DNA of 22,346 nt from Spongospora subterranea (taxonomy: Eukaryota > Endomyxa > Phytomyxea > Plasmodiophorida > Plasmodiophoridae): NCBI GenBank assembly GCA_900404475.1, contig OUQQ01000209.1, forward strand, positions 7,255 through 29,600. Direction: 5' to 3'. Both the position numbers and the translations under genes were made by a program. Numbering within the stretch: position 1 is the stretch's first letter; each line of letters opens with the position of its first letter. Below the pieces are notes generated by a model. The model was not told where the DNA came from. It was given only the letters and a program-made list of their open reading frames with translations, and did not search any database. Shown piece after piece: positions 8,353 to 18,355 of this stretch.

Positions 8353-9759
8353 AGCACGGCTCTACAGAGTTATCCAAGCGAAGACCAACAATCCCGACCT
8401 AGTCGCAATTCTCAATAGTTGCCTATCGTCATTGAGAGCAATCTGCCTTTTTGGTTGATGGCGTTGCTTGTTTTCGAGAAGTTCGATAAGGCCAATGGAG
8501 TTCTTCCGTGTGTACAGGCAGGCGATCTCTGTAAATAGGCACTTCTTCACAACCTGTGTCAAACCGGCGGTCCCAAACAAGCAAAAGGTCGAAAACAAAC
8601 TGCACGGAAAAATCATAAAGTTCGGAATCGGTGCCGTATATGATTTCATGCTCTGACTTTAACAATGGATATCTGTTAACGACAGCGGTCTACTGCAACT
8701 TATTATCACGATGAATGCCTGCCGCTTTCAGATTGTCAGCCCAACATTACGCCGCGCTGGGTGAAAGTCCACCTCGTCAACTATCATCAAGTCTCTACTC
8801 TTTTTCTTTGATTGTCGATACTTTCAACAATGTCTCGTCAAACACCATTTCGCGGAAGCAGGTAGGAGTCACAACCTGAAAATTGAACCTCATAATCTCA
8901 CTCGACTACATAGTGATAATTGGAAAGGGACGCGTTTCATTAATTTTTTAAATTATTTGATATCAACCATCTGGTTTTCAAAATTTACCCAATTTCTAAA
9001 TTAATACCCTATTTTTGGTTTCACCATTTCATCGATTTCTCAAGTACCGCAGTGTTTCCATCGTCTTCAAAGTAACCATTTTTATTCTTACCCACAGTTT
9101 ACGATTTTCAAGACTGCGATTCATGTCAAATCCAGACAGATAAGAAAACTATCGTTATTATATAGCACAGGTTCTTCGTAAAAAATCTCATGACATTTTC
9201 ATAGATAGGAGCTGATAGGAGTATGTATTTTTCTAGATTTGTTGTTGGCAATCCGCAATCCGTAACTCCGCACTCTGGTCGTCTATATTTGATTACGATT
9301 CCACCCATGGCACCAAGATCTACTGAAGCTGTAGTCCCAACGCGGCCGGCCATGCTGGCAGTGGTTGGCGGATGAGTTGACCCGAGCATGCGTGCGATTT
9401 GTTTGATTCCCGTTTGTTTTAGTTTCAGATCATTTTTGCCGTCTTTTCTCATTAGTTACCAAAACCCTAATCTTATTTGCGTCACTTTGTTAATCCATCA
9501 AATTTTATCACTTTGTTTTTTCAATATTGGGTTTTGATGCAGTGTTGTTGATTATCAGTATATTCATCTGTTCGCCGTTCTTCTTTCAAACTCCACAACC
9601 TAAAACAAAAGCACACTCAGGTCAAATTCCAACAGACAATCGCTCCGACGCCAGTGACCTGACGCGCCAGCTAAAAAGGCAAATGGGTTTCAACAAAATT
9701 TCGATAACCAGATCGTGAGATGTTAAATATGAATCATACAGTTGTGCAATGACACATAA
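8353..9759. other. Gene-poor AT-rich stretch
   Basis: No gene could be supported. ORFs at 8362-8665 overlap in several frames without family signal. A 108-residue ORF on the minus strand (9452-9126) includes IKQIARMLGS, faintly like a transposase helix-turn-helix, but has nothing else to support it. 8930-9120 is AT-rich. Confidence 0.5.
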
Positions 9760-10438
9760 CCTGTGACATTGCAGGGATTTGCTGTCCCTGTTCAGCCCGC
9801 ATGAGGCTGTTTGAAGTCTCAAGGCCGACTTGCGTTTGACACGGGAGCGGTGCGCCGGAGGATGTTCTGTTCCTGCTGCAGAGGTTGACATCCCCGCTGC
9901 ACCTGCCGCCATAATCGTCACCAGCTGTGCAATTAAAGGGAGGAGGTCTTGGAGGACTGGCGAACGTTTGCAGAGGACCTAGACCCCTCCCGGACCGATC
10001 ACCTTCGGCCCCTATCTTCCGAATTCTGTACTATTCTGTATCAGAGTCCCACAGATCTTGTGATCTGATCGAGAAGTCCCTCTAGTTCATTTGCCTGATT
10101 GACATCTGCATGAACAAGATCTGTGGGACTCTGATCCAAAATTGTAGAAGATAGGGGCAGAGGGTGATCGGTCCGGGAGGGGTCTTGGTCCTCTGCAAAC
10201 ATTCGCCAGTCCTTCCCTGTAGTTGCAGACAGCTGCAGACGAGTATGGCGGCATGTGCAGCGGGGAGTGGCCCGGCTGTCATCCTCTGCAGCAGGTACAA
10301 AAACATCCTCCGGCTTGTACCGCGCCCGTGTCAAACGCACGTCGGCGTGGAGACCGCACACAGCCTGTTGCTGGCTGAATAGCGACAGCAAATCCCTGCG
10401 ATATCACAGGCTGTTATTCCATCAAATTTTATCACTTT
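9494..10438. repeat. Direct repeat flanking the foldback
   Basis: A 21-bp identical word starting TCCATCAAATTTTATCACTT is found at 9494-9514 and again at 10418-10438. The second copy begins 7 bp after the right arm of the foldback; the first lies 245 bp before the left arm. The match extends to about 27 bp with one mismatch. Confidence 0.8.
9760..10410. mobile_element. Foldback element with ~300-bp arms
   Basis: The left arm (9760-10060) and right arm (10115-10410) are reverse complements with moderate divergence, separated by a 54-bp loop. The outer ends read CCTGTGAYATYGCAGGGATT on inward reading. The inner ends match perfectly over 20 bp (TCAGAGTCCCACAGATCTTG). The right arm on the minus strand is open for 116 codons and shares DWR-FAED-DPSRTDH with the left arm on the plus strand, so the arms may derive from two copies of one coding segment. 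No transposase is visible. It fits a foldback/MITE-like non-autonomous element or an inverted duplication. Confidence 0.85.
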
Positions 10439-11004
10439 AATTTTGAATCTTGGGCATCACCCGTTAATTTTTGATAGAAAATTTACTCTAATAGGTATTC
10501 AAAATAGGAAGAAAAAGGGACTGTTCAATCAGATAGTGCTCCAATGTAAAACTGTTAATAATTTGTAGGTCTTAATTCATCAATATCGAACGGTGATCAG
10601 AGTTCCCAGCAAGTTGATGTTCATTAGCTTGCCGCAACACATGGAGTCAACAAAAGTGGATTTCCCTGAGATAATGGCAATTCAAGACAGCGGCAATTGG
10701 AGATTAATACACTGCCACAGACAACCATTTTTTCGCACATGTTTATGAGGGAACATGTGTTCTTGCAGGGGTATTACGTGTTTCACGACCTGTTGAACAA
10801 AGGTCGAGCGGTTTATGTGGAATCAGCTCTAACCAACCGGCAGCACTCGCGGTTCGTCGCCTACAGTAGGCACTAAACCAATTGACCTGAATGGATCCAT
10901 GTACGATGAATTTGTCGGCAAATTGGATTATTCTTTGTCGTATGCGACCCGCCATGAGAATTGCCATATTATTCTATAAATTAGGGCGGCACTCGCTCTG
11001 CTAA
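10439..11004. other. Spacer between foldback and NAM palindrome
   Basis: No recognisable gene. A plus-strand frame at about 10739-10877 is open and reads HVFLQGYYVFHDLLNKGR..., and another short frame near 10900 ends HENCHIIL. Neither matches a family I know; both may be transposon debris. Confidence 0.4.
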
Positions 11005-11008
11005 CAAG

Positions 11009-11430
11009 ATGCTGCTGTTCAATCGGGTAGCGACTTCTGGTGCAAGAAGTGACATTAGTTTGTCAAAGGCGTATGCCCTTGTTTCACAAGATGCTGCTGT
11101 TGGAACAGGCCAATCGGGTAGCGACTTCTGGTGCAAGATCGCCACAGTGTATAACGAAGGATGTGACGATGGCACACCTGCCCGGAATCAGAGCAGCTTG
11201 ATGAACCGCTTCAATAAGCATATCCAGAAGTCTGTTCTAAAATTTGTTGGATGCTTGATCAAATCTTACCGTTCAGGCTGAAGCCTGCGGGACTATGCAA
11301 TTGAGGCAGACAAAATTTATGTTTGCGAAATGGCCAAGGAAATCAAATTTTGTTGTGCTGGGAAGTACTCCTAAATTTTGAAGTCCCATTGTCGTCCCTG
11401 TCGCCGCAAGTTAAAGCTGTGTTATGGTCT
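11009..11430 (+). pseudogene. NAM-associated / Myb-SANT-like transposon gene, copy A (truncated)
   Basis: The frame from 11009 to 11281 carries LSKAYALVSQDAAVGTGQ, FWCKIATVYNEG, LMNRFNKHIQKSVLKFVGCL. This is the pattern of the plant/oomycete-type domain found with the 'no apical meristem-associated' C-terminal region and used by several transposons for DNA binding. It stops at a TGA where copy B continues, and the rest (to 11430) reads only in other frames. Its 5' end contains a partial tandem duplication: CAAGATGCTGCTGTT at 11005 and 11087, then CAATCGGGTAGCGACTTCTG near 11020 and 11111. It is the opposite arm of the palindrome with copy B. Confidence 0.6.
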
Positions 11431-12140
11431 GAGCTGCAGTTTGAAGTACTCTTGACCTTCTTGTTGGTCCGCAATTCCTGAATATATATCGTATGCAAGA
11501 AAGTCCTGCATAATGCGATTTATGCTCAGTGAACTGCTGAGGCCTTGAAGCAGCACTTTTCGCAGCGATCTGGAACCTTTCAGCTTTGTCAGCTTTCTTC
11601 TCGGTTGCCACAAGTCCTGAGCTCCAAATTTGAGTTGTTTGGCCTGTTTTTTGCCGATTGTCGGGCGTGCGGCCCGTAATCCCAATGATATTGTTGACAC
11701 TGGAACTGGACTCGTTTCTAGAGCAATGTTTTCTTCGGCAAGGTCAATCGCAGCTTTAACTTGCGGCGATAGGGACGACAATGGGCTTTAAATTTAGGCA
11801 GAGCCTTGAGTACTTCCCAGCACAACAAAAATTTGAATTCCTTGGACATTTCGCAAACATATATTTTTGTTTGCCTCAATTGCATAGTCCCGCAGGCTTC
11901 AGCCGGAACGGTAAACTTTCTCAAAGATTTGATCAAGCATCCAACAAATTTTAAAACAGACGTCTGGATACGCTTATTGAAGCGGTTCATCAAGCAGCTC
12001 TGATTCCGGGCAGGTGTGCCATCGTAACATCCTTCGTTATACACTGTGGCGATCTTGCACCAGAAGTCGCTACCCGATTGGCCTGTTCCAGCAGCAGCAT
12101 CTTGTGAAACAAGGGCATACGCCTTTGACAAAGTAATGTC
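11051..12140. repeat. Large palindrome formed by copies A and B
   Basis: Arms of about 375-390 bp, at 11051-11422 (plus) and 12140-11752 (minus), are near-identical apart from small indels, with a ~330-bp centre that holds the C-terminal coding part of copy B only. Copies A and B converge. Confidence 0.85.
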
Positions 12141-12197
12141 ATCGTTAGTAGAAAAATTTGTTCTCCCGTTTAACCGGCCAAGCCCGGCAATAGACAT
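11422..12197 (-). pseudogene. NAM-associated / Myb-SANT-like transposon gene, copy B
   Basis: An ATG at 12197 opens a 159-residue frame with the same domain as copy A (ITLSKAYALVSQDAAAGTGQ, FWCKIATVYNEG, LMNRFNKRIQTSVLKFVGCL, then FLLCWEVLKALPKFKAH). Near 11760 the frame must shift to read VKAAIDLAEENIAL, then RPTIGKKQAKQLKFGAQD, and shift again near 11610 to ATEKKADKAERFQIAAKSAA. This order (trihelix-like domain, WEVLK, then 'RP.GKK.AK' and a charged helix) is that of NAM-associated proteins carried by PIF/Harbinger-like and related transposons. Two frame shifts suggest a dead copy. Confidence 0.65.
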
Positions 12198-14473
12198 GAC
12201 GGAAAATAGTGTGGAAGGGTGGTACCTTGCCCGGGATTCTACCTAATCCAAAAGCTTGACAGTACGAACCTGGACACATTCCCGGGCTATGGCACTGTCA
12301 AACCAGCCATCGGGAAGCTTGTCAAGATCGTCACCGGTTGTTCAACAAAAGATTGCACGACATTGTCGAACACGAATCTGTTTCTTCATCAGATTCCGTG
12401 GTCGGAAAGGGCTGTTGTCAAAGCCAACGCTTGAGACATTGAAACAACCATGCTGACCAGCGTACATACCATTATACACCCAGTTCTGATACATTCCGCA
12501 ACAAATTTGTCAAAAGTGTCCACGAGTGTGTCGAGTTTGGACTACCTAGATTGAAGTCCGTTGGGGTGGGAGAATATGTTTCTCCGGCATGGGCTGAATA
12601 ATCCCGCGCAGTTTGAAAATGCCCTGAAACTCGCCGCCAAAAATTATTTCCTCCGCCACGCTGTATGAGTACACTGTGGGAACCCTTGGATGTGTATCTA
12701 CAAGTGACTGCGCACAATGTTGGATCATTTTGGATTTCGGACCAATTTGGACCACGATTGAATCCGCCCCTTACTTGCGGCGCGTTATCTCCGCAGTGGC
12801 CCAGTCACACTGTGACTGTCCTGTCCGTGGTGCGTATTAAGACACTGAGATGCGGCAGGAAGGTACGGTCGCAGAAACATGAGTTCGAAACCCAGCAAAA
12901 CTGGTTTTTTCACCAGAAACCTACTCCTCGACGCAAAAAGGGGAAACAAGGCATACCTAAAAACCATTCCTTCCGAGTTTTCCGTCAAAAAACCACAATC
13001 ACATTGTTAACATAAATTAATTGTCGTTTTCCTACTTCAATTAGTAAAACACCAAGCTGACCTTGTTCTGATTAATTGATTGATTGATCTGAATAATTCT
13101 TTAGAGTTTTTTTGACAGCTTTGTCTAAGTAGGATGAAAGTGGTGTCAGCATCCTGGTTCGCGCTGCATCCTTCATAATTAGTTCACGGAGATAATATCA
13201 ACGTTCTGAGCGTGAGCATTTGGAAAGAGGTTTATATCATGAAGAGGAAGGATGATTGGGTGACCGCCATTGATTTCCGTTGTCGACAATCATGCATTCA
13301 GGCAGGCCGCGGCTGTCAAGGCCCTGACAATTCTCAAGACGGTCTACGACAGCGGTGCTTTTTGAGCTCTCTGGTTTAGGAGTGCAGATCGAGCGGGTTT
13401 CCATGCGCCTGGCCATTTTTTGATAAAAGGTTGTTCAGTTAAGATGAGATAGTCTGATTGAGATTTTTTCTTGGTTAAATATAAGATAGCTTGATCTTGA
13501 TCTTTTTCAGGTCTGCTTTACGTTTTCCGTTCGTTTTTTTTTCGGTTCATCTTTGATTTGTTTGGCTGCATACTTGGACCCCGGCGCCAACAGAAAAGTT
13601 TCTTCCTAGCATCCTTCCATATTATGACCCGATCTTTCCTAAAATTCTTAAACAATCCATTCCAGCTCATCAGCTGTTTCAATCGCCAACGTTACTTACC
13701 CTGAGCTACAGTCAGCCAATCCGGCAAACGTGGAACTCCTGTTGATGGAGTTGAATGCGACCAGTTACAGTTACAATTTCACAGGCACCGTGCCTATTAG
13801 ATGGTGGACCTGTATGCGGAACCTCTCCTCCCCACATGTAACATGTTGCTACTCTATTCGCTATCACCCTGTGACGGTCATCTCGTACTGTAACAATCGA
13901 TCTTTCTGAAGTGTGATTTTTCTAGTGTATCTCGTCATTCGATTACGAGATTGGGTTTTGGTGTCTGTTTATTGGTCGTCAAAAGGATCGAGCATTGAAA
14001 GCAGGTATGAATGTCCCTGTCCTTGGTAGCCGCGCTCTGACAGGAATGCTGTCTTTCAGGGCACTGCTAAACTCACTGTCCAAGATTCGTCACCACATTG
14101 CTTATCGACTGTCCATGCGTGTTGGCTTCAGTCAGGTCTTCGGCTTGTTTAAAGGCACGTCCTGACACCCCTACAATATCGCTTGTAATGGTTCGGCTGT
14201 CGTCCTTCGTCGTCTATTCCCGGGTCTCCAACGAATTCAACCGGCAAAACTACTTCCCAAGCCGGAACCTATCTCCCGGTCCTATCGTGTCCAAACCCGT
14301 ATCAATCTACCGTCAGTTGCCACCGTTGTCGTCGCCAATTGGCAAGGCTTCGGACGCGTCGTCGCCTTTCTTAGAAGATTCAATGGTCCCTTATTCTGTT
14401 TAACACTGCTGCATCAGCGTTTTGTTGACCGACTTCACTTGCAAAATTTTCTAAAATGAAAACCATCCCTGGT
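12198..14473. other. Gene-poor region, probable transposon debris
   Basis: Nothing can be assigned with confidence. On the minus strand 12755-12546 reads GIFKLRGIIQPMPEKHILPP, faintly like the start of a Harbinger-type DDE transposase (..F.LPG.IG..D.KHI..), which would suit the adjacent NAM-like genes; the frame ends soon after. A plus-strand 101-codon frame at 14098-14403 begins with TTG and has no family signal. 13070-13090 is a short TGAT/TTGAT run. Confidence 0.4.
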
Positions 14474-16457
14474 TTATTTTAAGGGATTAGCCCTGGTTCC
14501 AGTGCTAGAATTTGCAGAACGTGCCGGTTTTTTTGGTCCATAATCGGATTTGATGTCGGCTATTCCTTTAACTATCTCGCCTGAGGATGGTAACCGTATT
14601 GGCGGCCATACTTGTCGATATTGTGTTGTCCCGCCAACTCTATGGTCACCTTTGCTCTCGAGTAAGACATATAGTGTCGTATCTAACGGGTAATTTGGCT
14701 TTGGTAATATAGTAAAGCCATTAATCACCATCAACGCAACTTTGAGGTATAAATCACAAACACAAGGTTGGGAGAGTTCTGTGCCACGATGAGCTTCATG
14801 CTGAAGGCCAACAGTTTCTTTGCACTTTGGACCGTGGCGAAATTTGGCCTGTTTGGCTTCGGCGTAAAAGTCGCTCACCGCGAGCAAAGCATGTCGTGCT
14901 TGAGTTGCTGCCGGACCACCCGTTTGTAAGTATGCCACATAACAGCGTTGAACATCTTCACATGGATCTTCCTGAGGTCTGCCCATTGTTTCTCTTATGC
15001 GTTTGATCATATTACTGAACTTCCTACTCATGAAATCAAACATGAGAGCAACAAGATTCGAAACCACGCTTTCACTGTCATAATCGGAGCGTCCTTTTCC
15101 CTTTTGATGAGCTACAATTGGAAGCCCAGCGTCTCTATGTAGAGTGCGAGCTAAAGCCTCCAGCTTCTTACAATTAAGCATATGGGGATCCTTCTGAGAC
15201 CCCTCAACATTACCCCCAGACATTGCATTGAATTCCATGACCTCCTGCAAATTCCTGGGGCATATCTTCCTCAAAACCAGATCGCAATCCCACTTCTCCA
15301 TGTTTGTTTTACCTGTACATAGTTTCTTTTTCCTGTCGCTCCTTATTTAGCGACTCCTCCCAAGCCCATCGAGTGTCGTCATGTCGCTGTGCGTCGTGGC
15401 TAAATATGTCTCTCTCTTCTTGTTTTTCCATTTTCAAAATGTCATATTCTTGCTTTAAATTGTTAACTTCTCTGGTTTTTTGAAAAATTTGATTCTCTAT
15501 CAGAAGTTTGTGGTTTAACTGCTCATGGATTGCTCTCCTTTGCTCTGCAATTTCAGATTTGTTTGCAGTAGCCAATTGCTGAACCGAAGCTTAAATGTCT
15601 GTCAACAAATTACACACTCCAAGAATTTTACCTTTAACCTGTTCAGCTCATCGTCCTTCGCTTTGCGGTCAGTTTCCTTTTGTCTTTGAGAGTTTTCGAG
15701 CTCTGCGCAGCGACGAGTGCTTGTGGCGATCTCAGACTCCATTTTTGATTGGGTCTGCTGCATTTGCTGAATCGTACTATCAAGTCCTTTGATTCTCTCA
15801 TTTCTTTCTGATATTGACAAAGTTAGACAACGAAGTGACGCCAATCAGTCGCTTCAGCTCACCATTTTCAAACATGCTTTTCCAATGATCAATAGCCCTG
15901 AGCCGGTATGTGTTGATGGTGTAAATAGTGAACCAATTGAATAAATCTGGGATTGTGCCAAAACTTTGGGTGAACTTGAAGATAGTTTCCTGAATGTTGT
16001 AAGCTGTCTGCTGATTGCGTTTCGCATCGACATTTGAGACCGCCTTACTGGGTCTTGACAACGCTCGATGTAAACCGTAGCTCAACATCCAGAAGCTCAG
16101 GATTTGATTGAAGTGTAATGACAAAATATTGTAGTCTTCAAATGGAAATAATTGATGATAATTGTTAAACCCATCTGTTAAAGACTTGTCCAAATTAAGG
16201 AGTCTCGGATCAGTAATTGAACCGATCCGATCCAGTTCAAATTCTCCAGGACCTTGTTTAATAAACATGGAAAACACTCTGTGCTTTTTTGCAAATATTT
16301 CTTGAAGGGCCTGACAGGAAAAATCGATTACATGTTGAAGGTGACTAGGCCATTCTTCTGTCAAGGCGTTGTAAACCTGCTCAATATTTCTTTCCTGAAC
16401 AAAACCGCAGTTGGCGCTGGAGGTAAATAGTAAATTGGAGAGGAGTAGGTCCACCAT
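14474..16457 (-). CDS. Coiled-coil protein of unknown function (four exons)
   Basis: Exons 16457-15863, 15807-15632, 15578-15313 and 15254-14474 give 605 residues. Introns are 55, 53 and 58 nt, all GT..AG (donors GTGAGC, GTAAAA, GTAAAA; acceptors ATATCAG, GTTCAG, CCCCAG), the first with a perfect CTAAC branch site. Phases agree at every join. Residues 1-198 are helical and aromatic-rich (ILSFWMLSYGLHRAL, FNWFTIYTINTYR). Residues ~199-346 are a coiled coil with dense Gln/Glu/Lys/Arg. Residues 347-605 form a separate domain (VVSNLVALMFDFMSRKF, VALMVINGFTILPKPNYPL) and a basic tail. I recognise no family; the architecture suggests a structural or tethering role. It lies 449 bp downstream of the IQ gene on the same strand. 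Confidence 0.85.
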
Positions 16458-16630
16458 CGCAATCAACTCTGTTAATCAAAATCGTATGAAGCGGATCGGA
16501 GAATCGGTCTGTTGAACGGAGGTACTGTATTGTCAGGAACGCAATTGGCCTGGAATGATCGGTGTTCGGCAGCCCAACTGAGCGGGCTGATGGGTGGCGA
16601 CAATGATCACAACAGGTGCGCCTCCATCGA

Positions 16631-16687
16631 TTGGCAAGTGAATATGGTCGTGTTCAAACACATTTGGCAAGTGAATATGGTCGTGTT
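16631..16687. repeat. 24-bp direct repeat, period 33
   Basis: TTGGCAAGTGAATATGGTCG followed by TGTT occurs at 16631-16654 and again at 16664-16687. It lies in the 449-bp spacer between the IQ and coiled-coil genes. That spacer (16458-16906) has overlapping short ORFs on the minus strand, one starting MPFNKGETFDP near 16783, but none is convincing. Confidence 0.7.
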
Positions 16688-16906
16688 TTAACACAATGAG
16701 GGCAAGGATGGTTATTCCTGTACGACCTGGGTTCTCCTCCAAATGCAGGTCGGGTCAAATGTTTCGCCCTTATTGAACGGCATCTTTCAACAACCCAGGC
16801 CGTTTGTTTTCTTCGAAAATAATTTTGCCCACATTCAGTAGAAGACGCGACGGAACTGCGATAAACAATAAATTCATTCAAATACATAGATGTCATAGAT
16901 GTTTAA

Positions 16907-18090
16907 TTATTGGAAAACTGATCCAATGAGCTCTCTCTTTTGCCGTCGGATTCTATACCCTCTATATAGAGATTGTATCTTGATGGCGGCCATATCCTTC
17001 TCTGATATTATGATTGCCTCAATGACATCCTTCCCAGCTTGTGTCGCTGCTGCTGATCGGGAATGTTCTCGCCTTCTGGCTACCAATCCGCGAATACGAG
17101 ACTGGAGCAATACTGTCGCTCGTTCGCGTTTGACTTTGGCCTGTTGTTGGCGAACGCGTCGCCTATCAAGCTGACCACGAAATCTGGATTGCAATACGAT
17201 TGCTGCCTGTTCTCCATTGTTACACAAACTCGCCAATTCTCCATCATTGAAGTGATTTCTAGCGTCACGATCCGCTCCCCTCATCTCTACCTGTCTCTTC
17301 GCCTCTTTCCTTGGTTCTGATCCGTTGTTTTCAACCTCAGCTGGAATGGCCTGGTCGAAATGTTCTACCTCATAGTTTAAGTTTTGTTCGTCGATATTCT
17401 CCTTGGGTTTCGTACCTTCACAAACCATCTGCCTTCGAAGTTGCTTCTTCCTGAACGCGTTCTGAATTTTGACGGCCGCTTCGTCATACTCTGGAAGATC
17501 CAGCTCAGAACTCTCTGTCTCTGGTTCTTTATCAGTCTTCATCTCGTCGTTCCCATAAACAATTTTATCTATCAAGAAGCTAACCCGCTTTTTTTCGAAA
17601 GTTCTCGACGCTGCTGTTCGACGAGATACTGGGGCCTTTGGCTTCACCTGAATTGGAGATGGTTTCGACGGCTGACCAGCACAGTTTCGAAGTTTTGCTT
17701 GAACGAAAAGCGACGGCAGCGTCTCGCCCTTAGTTCCAATTTTTACTACATCAAGCCGGCTAGCACGACGAGGGATGGCTGAAAAATATGGGCTGGAATT
17801 TTGATATCGACGGTAGGAATAGGTTGCGGTTGGCGGCAATAGATGTTGCGATCTCCATCGTCGACCGAATAGAGCCAGCTCATCAGCTACAACGTGATGG
17901 GCATCTGATCTTGGCATTCCCTCCAGATACAAACGGTATAAACCAGACTCAAACCCAGAGATTAGACCGATTGCGCTCAGGAAATCTGTGAATGCCGATT
18001 AGAGTTTGAATACAATATGGGGATCGAAATACTTTCGGCCTCATCATTAAACCCGAGATTTGTGAGCTCATCTCGAGCGATTCGTTCCAT
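16907..18090 (-). CDS. Protein with four IQ (calmodulin-binding) motifs
   Basis: Exon 1 is 18090-18033 (58 nt) and exon 2 is 17985-16907, joined across a 47-nt intron (donor GTATTT, CTAAT branch-like site, acceptor TTCACAG), giving 378 residues. The first exon was inferred because exon 2 stays open and protein-like upstream of its first ATG (IGLISGFESGLYRLYLEGMP) until a stop within the intron. Residues 1-75 look folded; 76-185 are basic and low-complexity. IQ motifs lie at ~188-206 (EAAVKIQNAFRKKQLRRQ), 279-297 (QAAIVLQSRFRGQLDRRR), 308-326 (RATVLLQSRIRGLVARRR) and 351-369 (MAAIKIQSLYRGYRIRRQ). IQ motifs bind calmodulin or related EF-hand light chains. No motor or GAP domain is present; such proteins are common in axonemes and cytoskeleton, but that role here is inference. 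Confidence 0.87.
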
Positions 18091-18355
18091 TCGGATTAGA
18101 GCTACACCCGTCGTACACTATCAGTTTTAACCAAACAGTTGTTCCAGCAAATATCACTGAACGCGTGCCGGTTTTTCATTTCAGGTGTTATTTGTCTGAT
18201 GTCACCAACTCACCGTCAATAATGATGACTGGAAAATCCAAAATAACGTGCTCTTTCGCAACAACGATCTGCATGCGTGAGAATTGCGAAATTGCCGACT
18301 GGTAAATTGTGCTCCTTCAAACAACGTCGGAAACCGAACACCCGAGACTGTTTAT
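18091..18355 (-). other. Spacer between lipoxygenase stop and IQ gene start
   Basis: 265 bp, holding the lipoxygenase 3' end signals and the IQ gene promoter or 5' UTR. No ORF of interest. The two genes are in the same orientation. Confidence 0.5.

Noticed and set aside
5100..9200. Long terminal repeats of the Ty3/gypsy element
   Set aside because: Comparing 5.1-5.3 kb with 8.4-9.2 kb by eye gave no direct repeat, so no LTRs were annotated.
9126..9452. Minus-strand ORF with a transposase-like helix (IKQIARMLG)
   Set aside because: Only about ten residues resemble a helix-turn-helix; there is no catalytic region and no terminal repeats.
14098..14403. Plus-strand 101-codon ORF
   Set aside because: It starts with TTG, has low-complexity Ser/Pro composition and no domain pattern.
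15602..15844. Separate small coiled-coil genes at 15602-15844 and 15309-15575
   Set aside because: They are exons 2 and 3 of one gene: introns with GT..AG ends and matching phases join them to the flanking exons.
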